The notes under the pieces were generated by a model. The model was given only the letters and a program-made list of their open reading frames with translations. It was not told the origin of the DNA and made no database searches. Position numbers and translations under genes: made by a program. From Bacteroidales bacterium (GTDB lineage Bacteria > Bacteroidota > Bacteroidia > Bacteroidales > FEN-979), in contig JALNWE010000005.1 of NCBI GenBank assembly GCA_023231065.1, forward strand, positions 20,138 to 84,137: a stretch of DNA of 64,000 nt. Reading direction: 5' to 3'. Positions 41,602-50,151 of this stretch are shown here, in pieces (within the stretch, counting starts at the first letter, position 1; every line of letters starts with the position of its first letter).

Positions 41602-43563
41602 ATGAAACAACCTTTTGATCCGCGGCGAAATCATGCCGAAACCCAGCAAAAAATTGGATATATTACTCGAAAGAATGCAACCCAGGCCGATTACGACCGA
41701 ATCTGTTTTATGTCGGGACTGGAAGTCCATCAACAATTGAAAACCCGGAAAAAACTTTTCTGCCGTTGCCCCTCAGGCATCTATCAGAAACCGGATGATT
41801 TTGATGCGGAACTGATCCGCCACATGCGTCCTACGCTGAGTGAACTGGGTGAATATGATGGTACTGCATTGATGGAATTCCGCACCCGGAAGAATATCAT
41901 CTACCGCATCAAGAACCAATCTGCCTGTACTTATGAAGTGGACGATACCCCTCCATTTCCTCTTAATATGGATGCCCTCGGGATTTCCATTGATATTGCC
42001 CTGTTGTCGAAAATGAAAGTTGTCGGGGAGGTCCACATCACTCGGAAACAATATCTGGATGGCTCTATCCCTACCGGATTTCAGCGTACGGCCATCATTG
42101 GGATTGAAGGGGAGATCGAACTGAAAAATAAAAAAGTCCGCCTCATCCAACTTAGCCTGGAAGAAGATGCTTGCAGGGAAGTGTCCGATATTGGCCACAT
42201 AAGGGTTTTCCGTACTGACCGGCTGGGTATGCCCCTGATCGAAACGGTGACCTACCCTGATTTCAAAAACCCGGATGAAGTGAAAGAAGGCGCCGACTAC
42301 ATCCGTTTCCTTAACCGCAGCACAGGGAAGGTACTTACCGGGATAGGATCGACCCGGGCCGACGTCAATGTGAGCTGCAAGGGCGGTACAAGGGTTGAAA
42401 TAAAAGGGGTATCCCATACCAGCTGGATGCCTGAACTTACCCACAACGAAGCCTTTCGCCAATGGGCTTTACTGGCGATCAAAGAGATCTTGAACGCGAA
42501 AGTCAAAGATAAAACCAGTTGGAAAATTTCATGGAAAGAGGTCAAACCAAAAGATTTTAAACTTGAGAACCTGGGCGTCCCGAAAAATTCAACGCTGAAA
42601 GTTTATATTGTCAATCTGCCACAGTTCCAGGGCATTCTCTCTCATTTTACCCAACCGGGGAAGATGTTTGCCGATGAATTTTCTGATCGGCTGAAAGTTA
42701 TTGCATGCCTGGAAAAACCCAATATGGTACATTCAGAAATGTTTGACGATATCGTGGGCGAAAAGGCCTGGACGAAAGTTCGTTCTTTATTGGGAAGTAA
42801 GGATGGGGATGCACAGATCATTTTCTGGGGACCGGAAGACGATATTAAAACCGCCCTGGAAACGATCGAAGAAAGAGGTAAGATGGCTTTTACGGGAGTG
42901 CCTAACGAAACCCGTAAATCCTTTGAAGACGGTACCACCATTTTTGAACGTGTGCTTCCTGGCGCCGACCGGATGTATCCGGATACCGATTCAGCCCCGA
43001 TCCCTTTGGATGATGCTGCTATTGATGAAGCGATCAAGCGCCTCCCGGAAGTGGTTTCAACCCGTATTCGCCAACTCATAGAATGGAAGGTCCCGGAAGA
43101 TACCCATACTTATATCCTGAAAAACAACCTGGTCCCTATCCTTGAAAAGGCCCAGACTGAATTACAGGTGCCTGCCCGCTTTACGGCGACCTTGTTAGCG
43201 CATACATTAAAACACATCCAGGGACATAATCCTGCTTTGCCCGAATTTACTTATGAAAAAGTATATGATCTGTTGCAATATATTGTAAAACAACATCTTG
43301 ATTTGGCTATCGCCAGGCAAATATTGCTCCATTTGTACCAGCATCCGAAAATGGATTTTGATTCCATTTTAACGACCCTGAACTTCAAACCAATCCCCGA
43401 ATCTGAAATCCTGGGTAAAATCCCGTTCCTTGTAAGGAAGTATAAGGAAATAAGGACTTCAAAAGAGGAGAGCGCCGGCCATCGCTGGGTCATGGGTAAT
43501 CTCAGGAAAATAGCTACAGGCAACATATCGCTTAGGGAACTAAGCCAAAGAATTGACAAGTGA
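41602..43563 (+). CDS. gatE: Archaeal-type Glu-tRNA(Gln) amidotransferase subunit E
   Basis: A 653-residue GatE, the tRNA-binding and kinase subunit of the GatDE amidotransferase that converts Glu-tRNA(Gln) to Gln-tRNA(Gln). GLEVHQQLKTRKKLFCRCP near the N-terminus, YEVDDTPPFPLN, the GatB/E cradle motif QLSLEEDACRE, and GIGSTRADVNVSCKGGTRVEIKG-type residues (GSTRADVNVS) are all GatE rather than GatB. The GatE-specific insertion related to the bacterial AspRS GAD domain lies at about 270-420 (GVPNETRKSFEDGTTIFERV). The C-terminal GatB/YqeY-like domain completes it. gatD follows after 40 bases. GatDE is classically confined to archaea, so its presence next to LPS genes in a Bacteroidota genome suggests ancient transfer. 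Base composition looks like its neighbours. Confidence 0.95.
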   Translation: MKQPFDPRRNHAETQQKIGYITRKNATQADYDRICFMSGLEVHQQLKTRKKLFCRCPSGIYQKPDDFDAELIRHMRPTLSELGEYDGTALMEFRTRKNIIYRIKNQSACTYEVDDTPPFPLNMDALGISIDIALLSKMKVVGEVHITRKQYLDGSIPTGFQRTAIIGIEGEIELKNKKVRLIQLSLEEDACREVSDIGHIRVFRTDRLGMPLIETVTYPDFKNPDEVKEGADYIRFLNRSTGKVLTGIGSTRADVNVSCKGGTRVEIKGVSHTSWMPELTHNEAFRQWALLAIKEILNAKVKDKTSWKISWKEVKPKDFKLENLGVPKNSTLKVYIVNLPQFQGILSHFTQPGKMFADEFSDRLKVIACLEKPNMVHSEMFDDIVGEKAWTKVRSLLGSKDGDAQIIFWGPEDDIKTALETIEERGKMAFTGVPNETRKSFEDGTTIFERVLPGADRMYPDTDSAPIPLDDAAIDEAIKRLPEVVSTRIRQLIEWKVPEDTHTYILKNNLVPILEKAQTELQVPARFTATLLAHTLKHIQGHNPALPEFTYEKVYDLLQYIVKQHLDLAIARQILLHLYQHPKMDFDSILTTLNFKPIPESEILGKIPFLVRKYKEIRTSKEESAGHRWVMGNLRKIATGNISLRELSQRIDK

Positions 43564-43603
43564 TATTTGATAATTAAGAACATACAACGAACCGACTAAA
43601 GAA

Positions 43604-44989
43604 ATGAGTGAAGATATTTTTCAGGGCTATAAAGGCCATGCTCTCGAAGTACTACAAAAATACAATGCCCGCGTATGGGCAAAAGTGAGGGTTGATTCAT
43701 CCAGGGGTGTATTTGAAGGTACCATTTTACCCCGCGCTGAAAACACCGACGATAAACACCTTGTGCTTAAAATCTTTACCGGCTATAACATAGGTGTTTC
43801 CATCGATGGCATCTCAAATATCACGGAACTTGGATATAAAAAAGCAGTTTATAAAATTCCGGAAAAAGAGTTTCCTTATTCAAAAGATAAACCCAATGTT
43901 AAATTATTGGGGACCGGGGGAACCATTGCTTCCCGTCTTGATTACCGTACCGGAGCCGTTATCCCTGCTTTTTCGCCGGGTGAACTCTATGGCGCTGTTC
44001 CGGAGTTAGCCGATATTTGTAACCTGACTACGGAAAAATTATTCGCGGTTTTCAGCGAGAACATGGGGCCCGAACAATATAAAAAGCTGGCGATTGCAAT
44101 TGGAAATGAAATTGAGAAAGGGATTGACGGGATCATAATTGGTCACGGGACTGACACCCTTCACTATACTTCGGCTGCTTTGACATTCATGGTCCAAAAT
44201 TCACCGGTCCCCATTGTTTTGGTAGGTTCCCAGCGTTCAAGTGACCGCCCGAGTTCCGATGCCGCGTTAAATCTCATGCATGCCGCCACTGCCGCCGCGC
44301 ATGGCGATATTGCTGAAGTGATGGTCTGTATGTTTGGACCTACATCGGATGAATATGGGTTCTTACATGGAGGTACCCGCGTGAGAAAAATGCATTCGTC
44401 ATACCGCTCTACTTTCCGCACCATTGGCGATACGCCCCTTGCCACTGTTACAAGGCAGGGCGTCACCCCCATCAAACATGATTATAACCGCCGTCGTAAG
44501 GACCGCAACGTAAAGATCTTTCCTTATTACGAGGAAAAAGTAACCATGGTCTATTATTACACCAATATGAAACCTGATGTTATTGATGCATTGGTTGATG
44601 CCGGGTACAAAGGGATCATCATTATTGGAACCGGATTGGGCCATGTCAACAAGCCCATCTATCCCGCCATCGAAAGGGCTATTGCAAAAGGGGTCGCAAT
44701 CTATATGACTGTTCAGACGCTGTGGGGTTACGTTCATATGTTTGTATATGATACCGGACGCGACTTGATGGCCAAAGGGATTATCCCGGCTGAGAATATG
44801 CTTCCTGAGGTCGCTTTTATAAAACTTAGCTGGGCCCTCGGACAAACCAGTGACCTGGAAGAGGTAAAGCGGATCATGCTGACCCCCATCAACAATGAAA
44901 TAACCCCGCGTGAGCCTTATAACGGGTACCTGATCTACCAGGGAGGAGTTCCTGAAGTAGAAGAATTCATACGGAAATTTCATAAATAA
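43604..44989 (+). CDS. gatD: Archaeal-type Glu-tRNA(Gln) amidotransferase subunit D
   Basis: A 461-residue GatD, the asparaginase-like subunit that releases ammonia from glutamine or asparagine for GatE. The N-terminal about 90 residues form the GatD-specific beta-barrel (VRVDSSRGVFEGTILPR) absent from ordinary L-asparaginases. The asparaginase active site is complete: T107 in LGTGGTIAS, T183 and D184 in GHGTDT, and K262 in RVRKMHSS. DYRTGAVIPAF directly after the first threonine is a GatD hallmark. The length agrees with archaeal GatD (about 430-460). The start is the first ATG after gatE. Plain asparaginase is unlikely given the extra domain and the gatE neighbour. Confidence 0.95.
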   Translation: MSEDIFQGYKGHALEVLQKYNARVWAKVRVDSSRGVFEGTILPRAENTDDKHLVLKIFTGYNIGVSIDGISNITELGYKKAVYKIPEKEFPYSKDKPNVKLLGTGGTIASRLDYRTGAVIPAFSPGELYGAVPELADICNLTTEKLFAVFSENMGPEQYKKLAIAIGNEIEKGIDGIIIGHGTDTLHYTSAALTFMVQNSPVPIVLVGSQRSSDRPSSDAALNLMHAATAAAHGDIAEVMVCMFGPTSDEYGFLHGGTRVRKMHSSYRSTFRTIGDTPLATVTRQGVTPIKHDYNRRRKDRNVKIFPYYEEKVTMVYYYTNMKPDVIDALVDAGYKGIIIIGTGLGHVNKPIYPAIERAIAKGVAIYMTVQTLWGYVHMFVYDTGRDLMAKGIIPAENMLPEVAFIKLSWALGQTSDLEEVKRIMLTPINNEITPREPYNGYLIYQGGVPEVEEFIRKFHK

Positions 44990-45033
44990 CCTGCCGGGAC
45001 CAGATCCGAATTTCAATGACGGATCGACTTCGA

Positions 45034-45158
45034 AAAACTTTCCAGGGTTGAGCTCAAAATTTGAATCTTCTCCCAAAAACCTTCCAGGTTTGGATTCAAT
45101 AGATTTAATGGTTTTATCTAATTGTAATTATGTTCATTAGCTAAAACCTGGAAGGTTT
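45034..45158. repeat. Three copies of palindromic AAACCTTCCAGGTTT between convergent genes
   Basis: A degenerate copy lies at 45034-45049 (AAAACTTTCCAGGGTT), a perfect copy at 45077-45091, and an inverted copy at 45144-45158 (AAACCTGGAAGGTTT). Each is a small palindrome (AACCT-TCC-AGGTT), and the last two can pair with each other over 15 bases across a 52-base spacer. CTCAAAATTT also recurs on both sides. The 208-base spacer separates the ends of gatD and the histidine kinase gene, so it may act as a two-way terminator or be a REP-like element. Confidence 0.7.
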
Positions 45159-45197
45159 GGTTTGCCAGGATCTGACTTTTCGGAGTGGACTCAAAAT

Positions 45198-47348
45198 TTA
45201 GCCGTTAAAATATTGGGATAATTTGGTAAGCAGGTCTTTTTTCTGGATTGGTTTTGGTAAAAAATCGTTACAGCCTGCTTCCAGTGAGTTGCTTTTATCT
45301 TTTTCAAAAGCATAGGCGGTTAAAGCGATAATGGGCAGGTCAGGTCTGTGTTTCCTGATTTCCCGCGTTGCATCATAACCATTCATGACCGGCATCTGAA
45401 TATCCATTAATACAAGGTCGATAGAAGGGTTATTAAGGCACAATTCCACCGCGACCTGACCGTTTTCGGCACGCAGGATGGTCACATGGGTCTGTTTTAA
45501 CATGATGGTGATCAATTCGACATTCTCCGCGACATCTTCAGCAACGAGGATTGTTTTACCGGATAACGAAAGTGATTGTTGGATCCGGGGAACGGCTTTA
45601 TCAACCAGCGCTGTATCTGAGCGGAGGATCCCCGGAAGCTCGAAATAAAATGTCGAGCCCGACCCTTTTTCAGAAGTTAACCACATTTTCCCACCCATCA
45701 GCTCAACCAATCCTTTGGAAATAGGCAACCCGAGACCTGTGCCCCTTGAGTTTTTAGAGAGTGTTTCTTCTTCCTGCCGGAAGCGCTCAAAAACAATTTC
45801 AATGTTTTCAGGGGATATTCCAAGTCCTGTATCCTGAACAAAGAAAGATACTTTTTCCTTATCCACGGAATATCCAAAAGTGATCTTGCCGGTAAAAGTG
45901 AATTTCAATGCATTGCTGAGGAGATTGTTGAGGATTTGCTCCAGTCTGACCTGATCGCAAAAAACATGGCAATTCGGACCGTCTATTCCTTTTTTCAGTT
46001 CAATTACAAGATGATTTTTTCTGTTTCTGTTTTTTTCATTGCTAAAGACAACCAACATCTTGTCAAGCAAATTGTTCAGGTTGAAATGGGTAGGCAAAAG
46101 CATCATTTGGTTGCTTTCGATCTTGGCAATATCCAGAATATCATTGATGATGGTCAACAGTTGGTTGCCACTGCTGCTGACCATCGACATATACTGATGT
46201 CGCTCTTCTTCTGTATAATCTTCCTGTTCAAGCAGTTGAATAAATCCCAGAATACAATTCATCGGGGTGCGGATTTCGTGCGACATGTTCGAAAGAAATG
46301 CCGTTTTAAGCCGATCGGATTCTTCGGCTTTGTTTTTCAGGGAAGAAAGGATTTTTTCCGTTTCTGCCCTGTATTCGACTTCCTCATTCAGCGCATCTTT
46401 AATGATAATGGAATCTTCTATTAACCTGGCTATCTCCCCAAATTCATTTTTCCATGTTTTTAAGGGCTGCAGATAATGGTGATCTCCTGTATTCAGGGCA
46501 TTAACAATGGATTTGAGCGGTATGCTTAGCCACCTGCGGGAAAGAAATCCAATGATCAGGACGAATAATATACTGGTGAAAATGTAGATATATGTAACAG
46601 ATAAAGAATCCCGTTTCCATTCCCCGAAATAGGTCAATGGAAAAGTAAAAACAAGATCGGCAATTTTCACGTTATCCGCGTCATATAAATCGTGGGTAAC
46701 AGCAAAGAAATCCTCCGGGGACGACGCTTCCTGAATATTTCCATTCCTTCCAACCTTGATCATTGATCCGGTTATCTTTTCCAGATGTTTAAGCACTGAA
46801 CTGTCCCAATTTCGCGCAAAGAATAAATATCCTTTAGCCGGGACATCGTGCTTGGTATGAACGGTCGGGACAACGGTGGCCCCTGAAAGCTCAACCAAAC
46901 CCTTACTGGTGTTGAGAAAAAAGTGAATGATCGGGGTCTTTATATTAAGGCGTTGTTTTATCTGAACATCCGATAATATGGTATCAAGATCCACTGAACC
47001 GGGACGATGATAATAGAATATCCTGTTCCCATTCCTGTTAAAAACCCAAATATGGTCAAAAGAAAATGTTGATGGCAAAGTGGTCAGGCATTCCTTTTCA
47101 AAACCCCTGGAAGGATTTTCAATATAGTTAACCGTCCCATCCCATTCTGAATTATCGCGAAGGGGCCGCAGGAAAACTTCCTTATCCATGTTTAAAATGT
47201 TATCGACCATCCTTTCATTATTAGTATGCGTCGATTTTAAAAACAAATTAAACCGATGAATTGAGTTGGTTTTCCAAACCAAAAGCAAAATTGTGATGGC
47301 GCCAATTATAATTATCAGGAGAGTATAAAGCCGATAAATTGTCTTCAT
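45198..47348 (-). CDS. Hybrid sensor histidine kinase / response regulator with periplasmic CHASE4-like sensor
   Basis: A 716-residue membrane kinase. An N-terminal membrane segment (LLIIIIGAITILLLVW) and a second near residue 245 (IYIFTSILFVLIIGFL) bracket a periplasmic CHASE4-like domain with DNSEWDGTVNYI. A HAMP-like linker and coiled coil lead to HisKA (LSNMSHEIRTPMNCILGF, H near residue 358), a HATPase domain (N-box LEQILNNLLSNALKF, G boxes DTGLGIS and GTGLGL) and a C-terminal receiver with LVLMDIQMPVMNGYDA as phosphoacceptor. No DNA-binding output is attached, so phosphate probably passes to another protein. It is convergent with gatD. The ligand is unknown. Confidence 0.94.
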   Translation of the reverse strand: MKTIYRLYTLLIIIIGAITILLLVWKTNSIHRFNLFLKSTHTNNERMVDNILNMDKEVFLRPLRDNSEWDGTVNYIENPSRGFEKECLTTLPSTFSFDHIWVFNRNGNRIFYYHRPGSVDLDTILSDVQIKQRLNIKTPIIHFFLNTSKGLVELSGATVVPTVHTKHDVPAKGYLFFARNWDSSVLKHLEKITGSMIKVGRNGNIQEASSPEDFFAVTHDLYDADNVKIADLVFTFPLTYFGEWKRDSLSVTYIYIFTSILFVLIIGFLSRRWLSIPLKSIVNALNTGDHHYLQPLKTWKNEFGEIARLIEDSIIIKDALNEEVEYRAETEKILSSLKNKAEESDRLKTAFLSNMSHEIRTPMNCILGFIQLLEQEDYTEEERHQYMSMVSSSGNQLLTIINDILDIAKIESNQMMLLPTHFNLNNLLDKMLVVFSNEKNRNRKNHLVIELKKGIDGPNCHVFCDQVRLEQILNNLLSNALKFTFTGKITFGYSVDKEKVSFFVQDTGLGISPENIEIVFERFRQEEETLSKNSRGTGLGLPISKGLVELMGGKMWLTSEKGSGSTFYFELPGILRSDTALVDKAVPRIQQSLSLSGKTILVAEDVAENVELITIMLKQTHVTILRAENGQVAVELCLNNPSIDLVLMDIQMPVMNGYDATREIRKHRPDLPIIALTAYAFEKDKSNSLEAGCNDFLPKPIQKKDLLTKLSQYFNG

Positions 47349-47473
47349 AAAGTATTCAGAATGGATTCATTTACAAAGAAATTATAGCAGGTTGCGAAGA
47401 TAGGCAATTTTATAATAACGGATTATTCAGGCATTTTAAAATCGTTTTTGTTAATCTCAACGATAATCTTTTT

Positions 47474-47481
47474 TATATTTG
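47474..47481 (+). promoter_or_regulatory. Candidate promoter of the CsgG-like / caspase operon (-7 TATATTTG)
   Basis: TATATTTG at 47474-47481 is preceded by TTTG at 47447-47450, a 23-base spacing at the long end of the consensus. The start codon is 68 bases further on. Confidence 0.5.
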
Positions 47482-47548
47482 AAAAATGAGCCGAGTCCAA
47501 AAAGCGGTTTTCGGCGACGGCCCCAAAATAAAGCTTTAATTCAGCGCC

Positions 47549-48802
47549 ATGAAGAAATACTTACACTTGACCATCTTTGCCTTATTAACAAGCGCTTTTT
47601 CCTTCGCTCAGGACATTGAGTGTTTTGTTCTGGCCCCTCCCGAAATAATCCTGGAAAATGTTACCAAAATCTCCATTCTTGACTTTTCCGGTGAAAAAGG
47701 GAAAGCCTTATCCGAACAAATGGTATCAGAGTTATTTAAGGAATCCCGTGGCATTAAGGATTTGGGTGGGGGATTATTCCAATCAACAAGAGAAGGAAAA
47801 ACATACCAGAGAGGCGGACGGACCAATATTTTTACGGTTGTGGAACGAACCCAGCTTGAAAAAGTCCTCCAGGAACAAAATCTGAGCAATACCGGGATTG
47901 TTGATGATGCCCAGGCGGCTACCATTGGAAAAGTGCTTGGCATTGATGCCATCATCATGGGATCGGTTACCTATACATCCAAGGATGAACCTTCACAAAG
48001 CCAGTTGGTTGACCTCACGGGCAAGAGCTATACGCAATATTGTCTGAAAAGAACGGTGACCGCGGACGCCCGTATGAAAATTATCGATGTCAATACAGGA
48101 AAGATCATTGGGACCAAAGATAAACGATCGACTTATACGGAGACAAAATGCGATGAGAAGCGCAGCGGTCTGACCTCTGTCAGCGCCATGGCCGATCTTT
48201 GTGTAAAAGACCTGGCGTTCGAGTTGGTCAATTATTTTAACCCACACTTTATTTATACAAAATATCAATTTGAGAAAATCAAAAACAAGGATTTTAAAGA
48301 CAAAGCAAAAGAGGCTAAAGAATATATAGCAAACGGGAAACTGGCCAATGCTTTTCCGATCTTCAAAGCCATTTATGATGCAGATCCATATAACGCTTCA
48401 GCTGCAAAAAATCTGGGGTGCCTTTATGATATAGTGGGCAACTATGATAAAGCCAAGGAATACTATTCCATTGCGGCAGAGATCGACCCGAATACCTATG
48501 AGGCAGATGTACAAAGAGTTGAGAAAGAAATTGCCTATAACCAGGTTTTAACTTCCATCGGGGTGATCATCGAAAAACAGGATTATGCCGAAAGGTCCGA
48601 TGTACTGGCCGACAAAGTCAAAACAAGAGGCAGCAAAAATGACCGGTATGAAGTAAAAAAAGAAGCCGATACCGGATCGGAAACCGTTGTTAAGGTTCCC
48701 GGTGACACTGAGTTTATGGTGATTGAAAAGAAAGGCAATTGGATCCTGATCAAACTCCTGGGAGGAAAACAAGGCTATATCAGCAAGGATTTTATCAAAT
48801 AA
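47549..48802 (+). CDS. Exported CsgG-like / TPR / SH3-domain protein
   Basis: A 417-residue protein with a signal peptide (LHLTIFALLTSAFSFAQ). Residues 35-230 form a CsgG/curli-assembly-like domain (KISILDFSGEKGKALSEQM, FTVVERTQLEKVLQEQ, LGIDAIIMGSVT). Residues 245-320 hold two TPR-like helix pairs (AKEAKEYIANGKLANAFPIF, GNYDKAKEYYSIAAEIDP). The last 60 residues resemble a bacterial SH3 domain (GDTEFMVIEKKGNWILIKL...GYISKDFI). The combination suggests an envelope scaffold. The caspase gene follows 51 bases downstream across a heptamer repeat, so the two are probably co-transcribed. Signal peptide lacks a lipobox. Confidence 0.82.
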   Translation: MKKYLHLTIFALLTSAFSFAQDIECFVLAPPEIILENVTKISILDFSGEKGKALSEQMVSELFKESRGIKDLGGGLFQSTREGKTYQRGGRTNIFTVVERTQLEKVLQEQNLSNTGIVDDAQAATIGKVLGIDAIIMGSVTYTSKDEPSQSQLVDLTGKSYTQYCLKRTVTADARMKIIDVNTGKIIGTKDKRSTYTETKCDEKRSGLTSVSAMADLCVKDLAFELVNYFNPHFIYTKYQFEKIKNKDFKDKAKEAKEYIANGKLANAFPIFKAIYDADPYNASAAKNLGCLYDIVGNYDKAKEYYSIAAEIDPNTYEADVQRVEKEIAYNQVLTSIGVIIEKQDYAERSDVLADKVKTRGSKNDRYEVKKEADTGSETVVKVPGDTEFMVIEKKGNWILIKLLGGKQGYISKDFIK

Positions 48803-48826
48803 ACGGATAGAGAATAAATTGAAAAA

Positions 48827-48861
48827 TAGTCAATAGTCAATAGTCAATCATCGATGGTCAA
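48827..48861 (+). repeat. Heptamer array TAGTCAA running into the caspase start codon
   Basis: Three perfect TAGTCAA units (48827-48847), one diverged TCATCGA (48848-48854) and one TGGTCAA (48855-48861). The ATG starts at 48854, so the last unit supplies the TG of the start codon and codons 2-3. The array resembles the inverse of CCATTGA at 1449. Confidence 0.8.
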
Positions 48862-50140
48862 TCTAAAGTACTATACATTCCTTCTCATTTTCCTTTGCCA
48901 CAGTGCGTTGGGGCAGGTGAATGTACTGATCCGGTCGAAGGAAAATGTGTTTTCGGGTCCCGGAACCATCAATGTGGTTATCAACAGATTGAAGAATGCC
49001 CTCATGAATAATGGTTACCGGTGCGTTTCGCTTCAGGATTCCGTCCAGCCTGATTATCAGGTCAGTATCCAGGCTAATTCAAGGCAGGGCAATACGGTAA
49101 GAAATTTTTACTTTGCTTACGTCGATGCGGCCCTTTCCATCACCGGCAAGGAAGGTTTGGACTATAATCGTGAATTTATCAATATAAAAGGAGGGAGCAC
49201 CGATTATGCCGGGGCCAATTTTAAGGCCTATGGCGCGCTGGCAACCATGATCACCGATTCGGTTTTAAAGTTTCTGGATAAAAAACCGGAAATCAAGGAA
49301 AGGATGAAAGTGGTCGCAGAAAAACCCGTGAAGATCTCATCCGATGTCGATGTCAACATACCGGTTACCCAAACAGTAAATCAGGAAACTTATTTGCTTG
49401 CATTCGGGAATGAGGATTACAGCAGCTTCCAGACAGGATTGGACAACGAGGCAAATGTGGAAGCGGCCGCCAATGATGCCATCGTGTTCAGCCAATACTG
49501 TATAAAAACCTTGGGGATACCTGAAAAGAATGTAATACTCCGGACCAACGCCACCCTGGGACAAATGCGGCAGGCCATCATGAAACTGATCACGCTTGCG
49601 CAATTGAAGGAAGGGCGGGCCAGCATCATTTTTTATTATTCAGGACATGGATTGCCGGATGAAGGGACCAGGGAACCTTATCTGATCCCGGTTGACATCA
49701 GTGGGACCGACGTAAAATCCGCCATCAGTTTGAATGGTTTATATCGGGACCTGACAAAATATCCCTGCAAACGGGTGACGGTGATACTTGATGCCTGTTT
49801 TAGTGGCGGAGCCAGAAATCAGGGCCTTATCGCGCTTAAAGGCGTTAAAATAAAGCCCCAGGAGGCCACCCTGGCAGGTAATCTGGTAGTCATGAGCTCC
49901 AGCTCTGCCGAAGAAAGTTCAACAATATATAAAGACAAAAACCACGGGATGTTCACTTATTTCCTGTTGAAAAAAATGCAGGAAACCAAGGGTAATGTTT
50001 CGTATAAAAACATGTTCGATGATGTATATGCTAAAGTACGTCTCGAAAGCGTGACCATCAACAATAAGAATCAGACCCCGCAAATTTCCGGCAGCCCCGA
50101 TGTTCAGCTGACATGGGAAACCTGGCGGTTCAATGAATAA
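48854..50140 (+). CDS. Exported C14-family caspase-like (metacaspase/orthocaspase) protease
   Basis: A 428-residue protein with a signal peptide (MVNLKYYTFLLIFLCHSALG split at its end). Residues 22-150 form an unassigned domain; the caspase p20-like domain starts near 178 (TYLLAFGNEDYSSF) and carries the dyad His265 in FYYSGHGLP and Cys315 in ILDACFSGG. EGTREPYLIPVD and NLVVMSSSSAEESS are typical of bacterial caspases, which usually cut after Arg or Lys. The C-terminus ends with TPQISGSPDVQLTW. An exported caspase beside CsgG-like and DUF4384 proteins suggests a role in the envelope rather than cytoplasmic suicide. The start is set by the signal peptide and lies inside the heptamer array. Confidence 0.9.
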   Translation: MVNLKYYTFLLIFLCHSALGQVNVLIRSKENVFSGPGTINVVINRLKNALMNNGYRCVSLQDSVQPDYQVSIQANSRQGNTVRNFYFAYVDAALSITGKEGLDYNREFINIKGGSTDYAGANFKAYGALATMITDSVLKFLDKKPEIKERMKVVAEKPVKISSDVDVNIPVTQTVNQETYLLAFGNEDYSSFQTGLDNEANVEAAANDAIVFSQYCIKTLGIPEKNVILRTNATLGQMRQAIMKLITLAQLKEGRASIIFYYSGHGLPDEGTREPYLIPVDISGTDVKSAISLNGLYRDLTKYPCKRVTVILDACFSGGARNQGLIALKGVKIKPQEATLAGNLVVMSSSSAEESSTIYKDKNHGMFTYFLLKKMQETKGNVSYKNMFDDVYAKVRLESVTINNKNQTPQISGSPDVQLTWETWRFNE

Positions 50141-50151
50141 AAGGCCTTCAT

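Noticed and set aside
41773..42462. 229-codon minus-strand open frame inside gatE
   Set aside because: It is the complement of a strongly conserved coding region and has no supporting signal.
43604..44989. Ordinary L-asparaginase
   Set aside because: An extra N-terminal beta-barrel domain, the DYRTGAV motif and the adjacent gatE identify GatD instead.
44399..45076. 225-codon minus-strand open frame across the gatD end
   Set aside because: It overlaps the conserved gatD C-terminus and the palindromic repeats; no domain seen.
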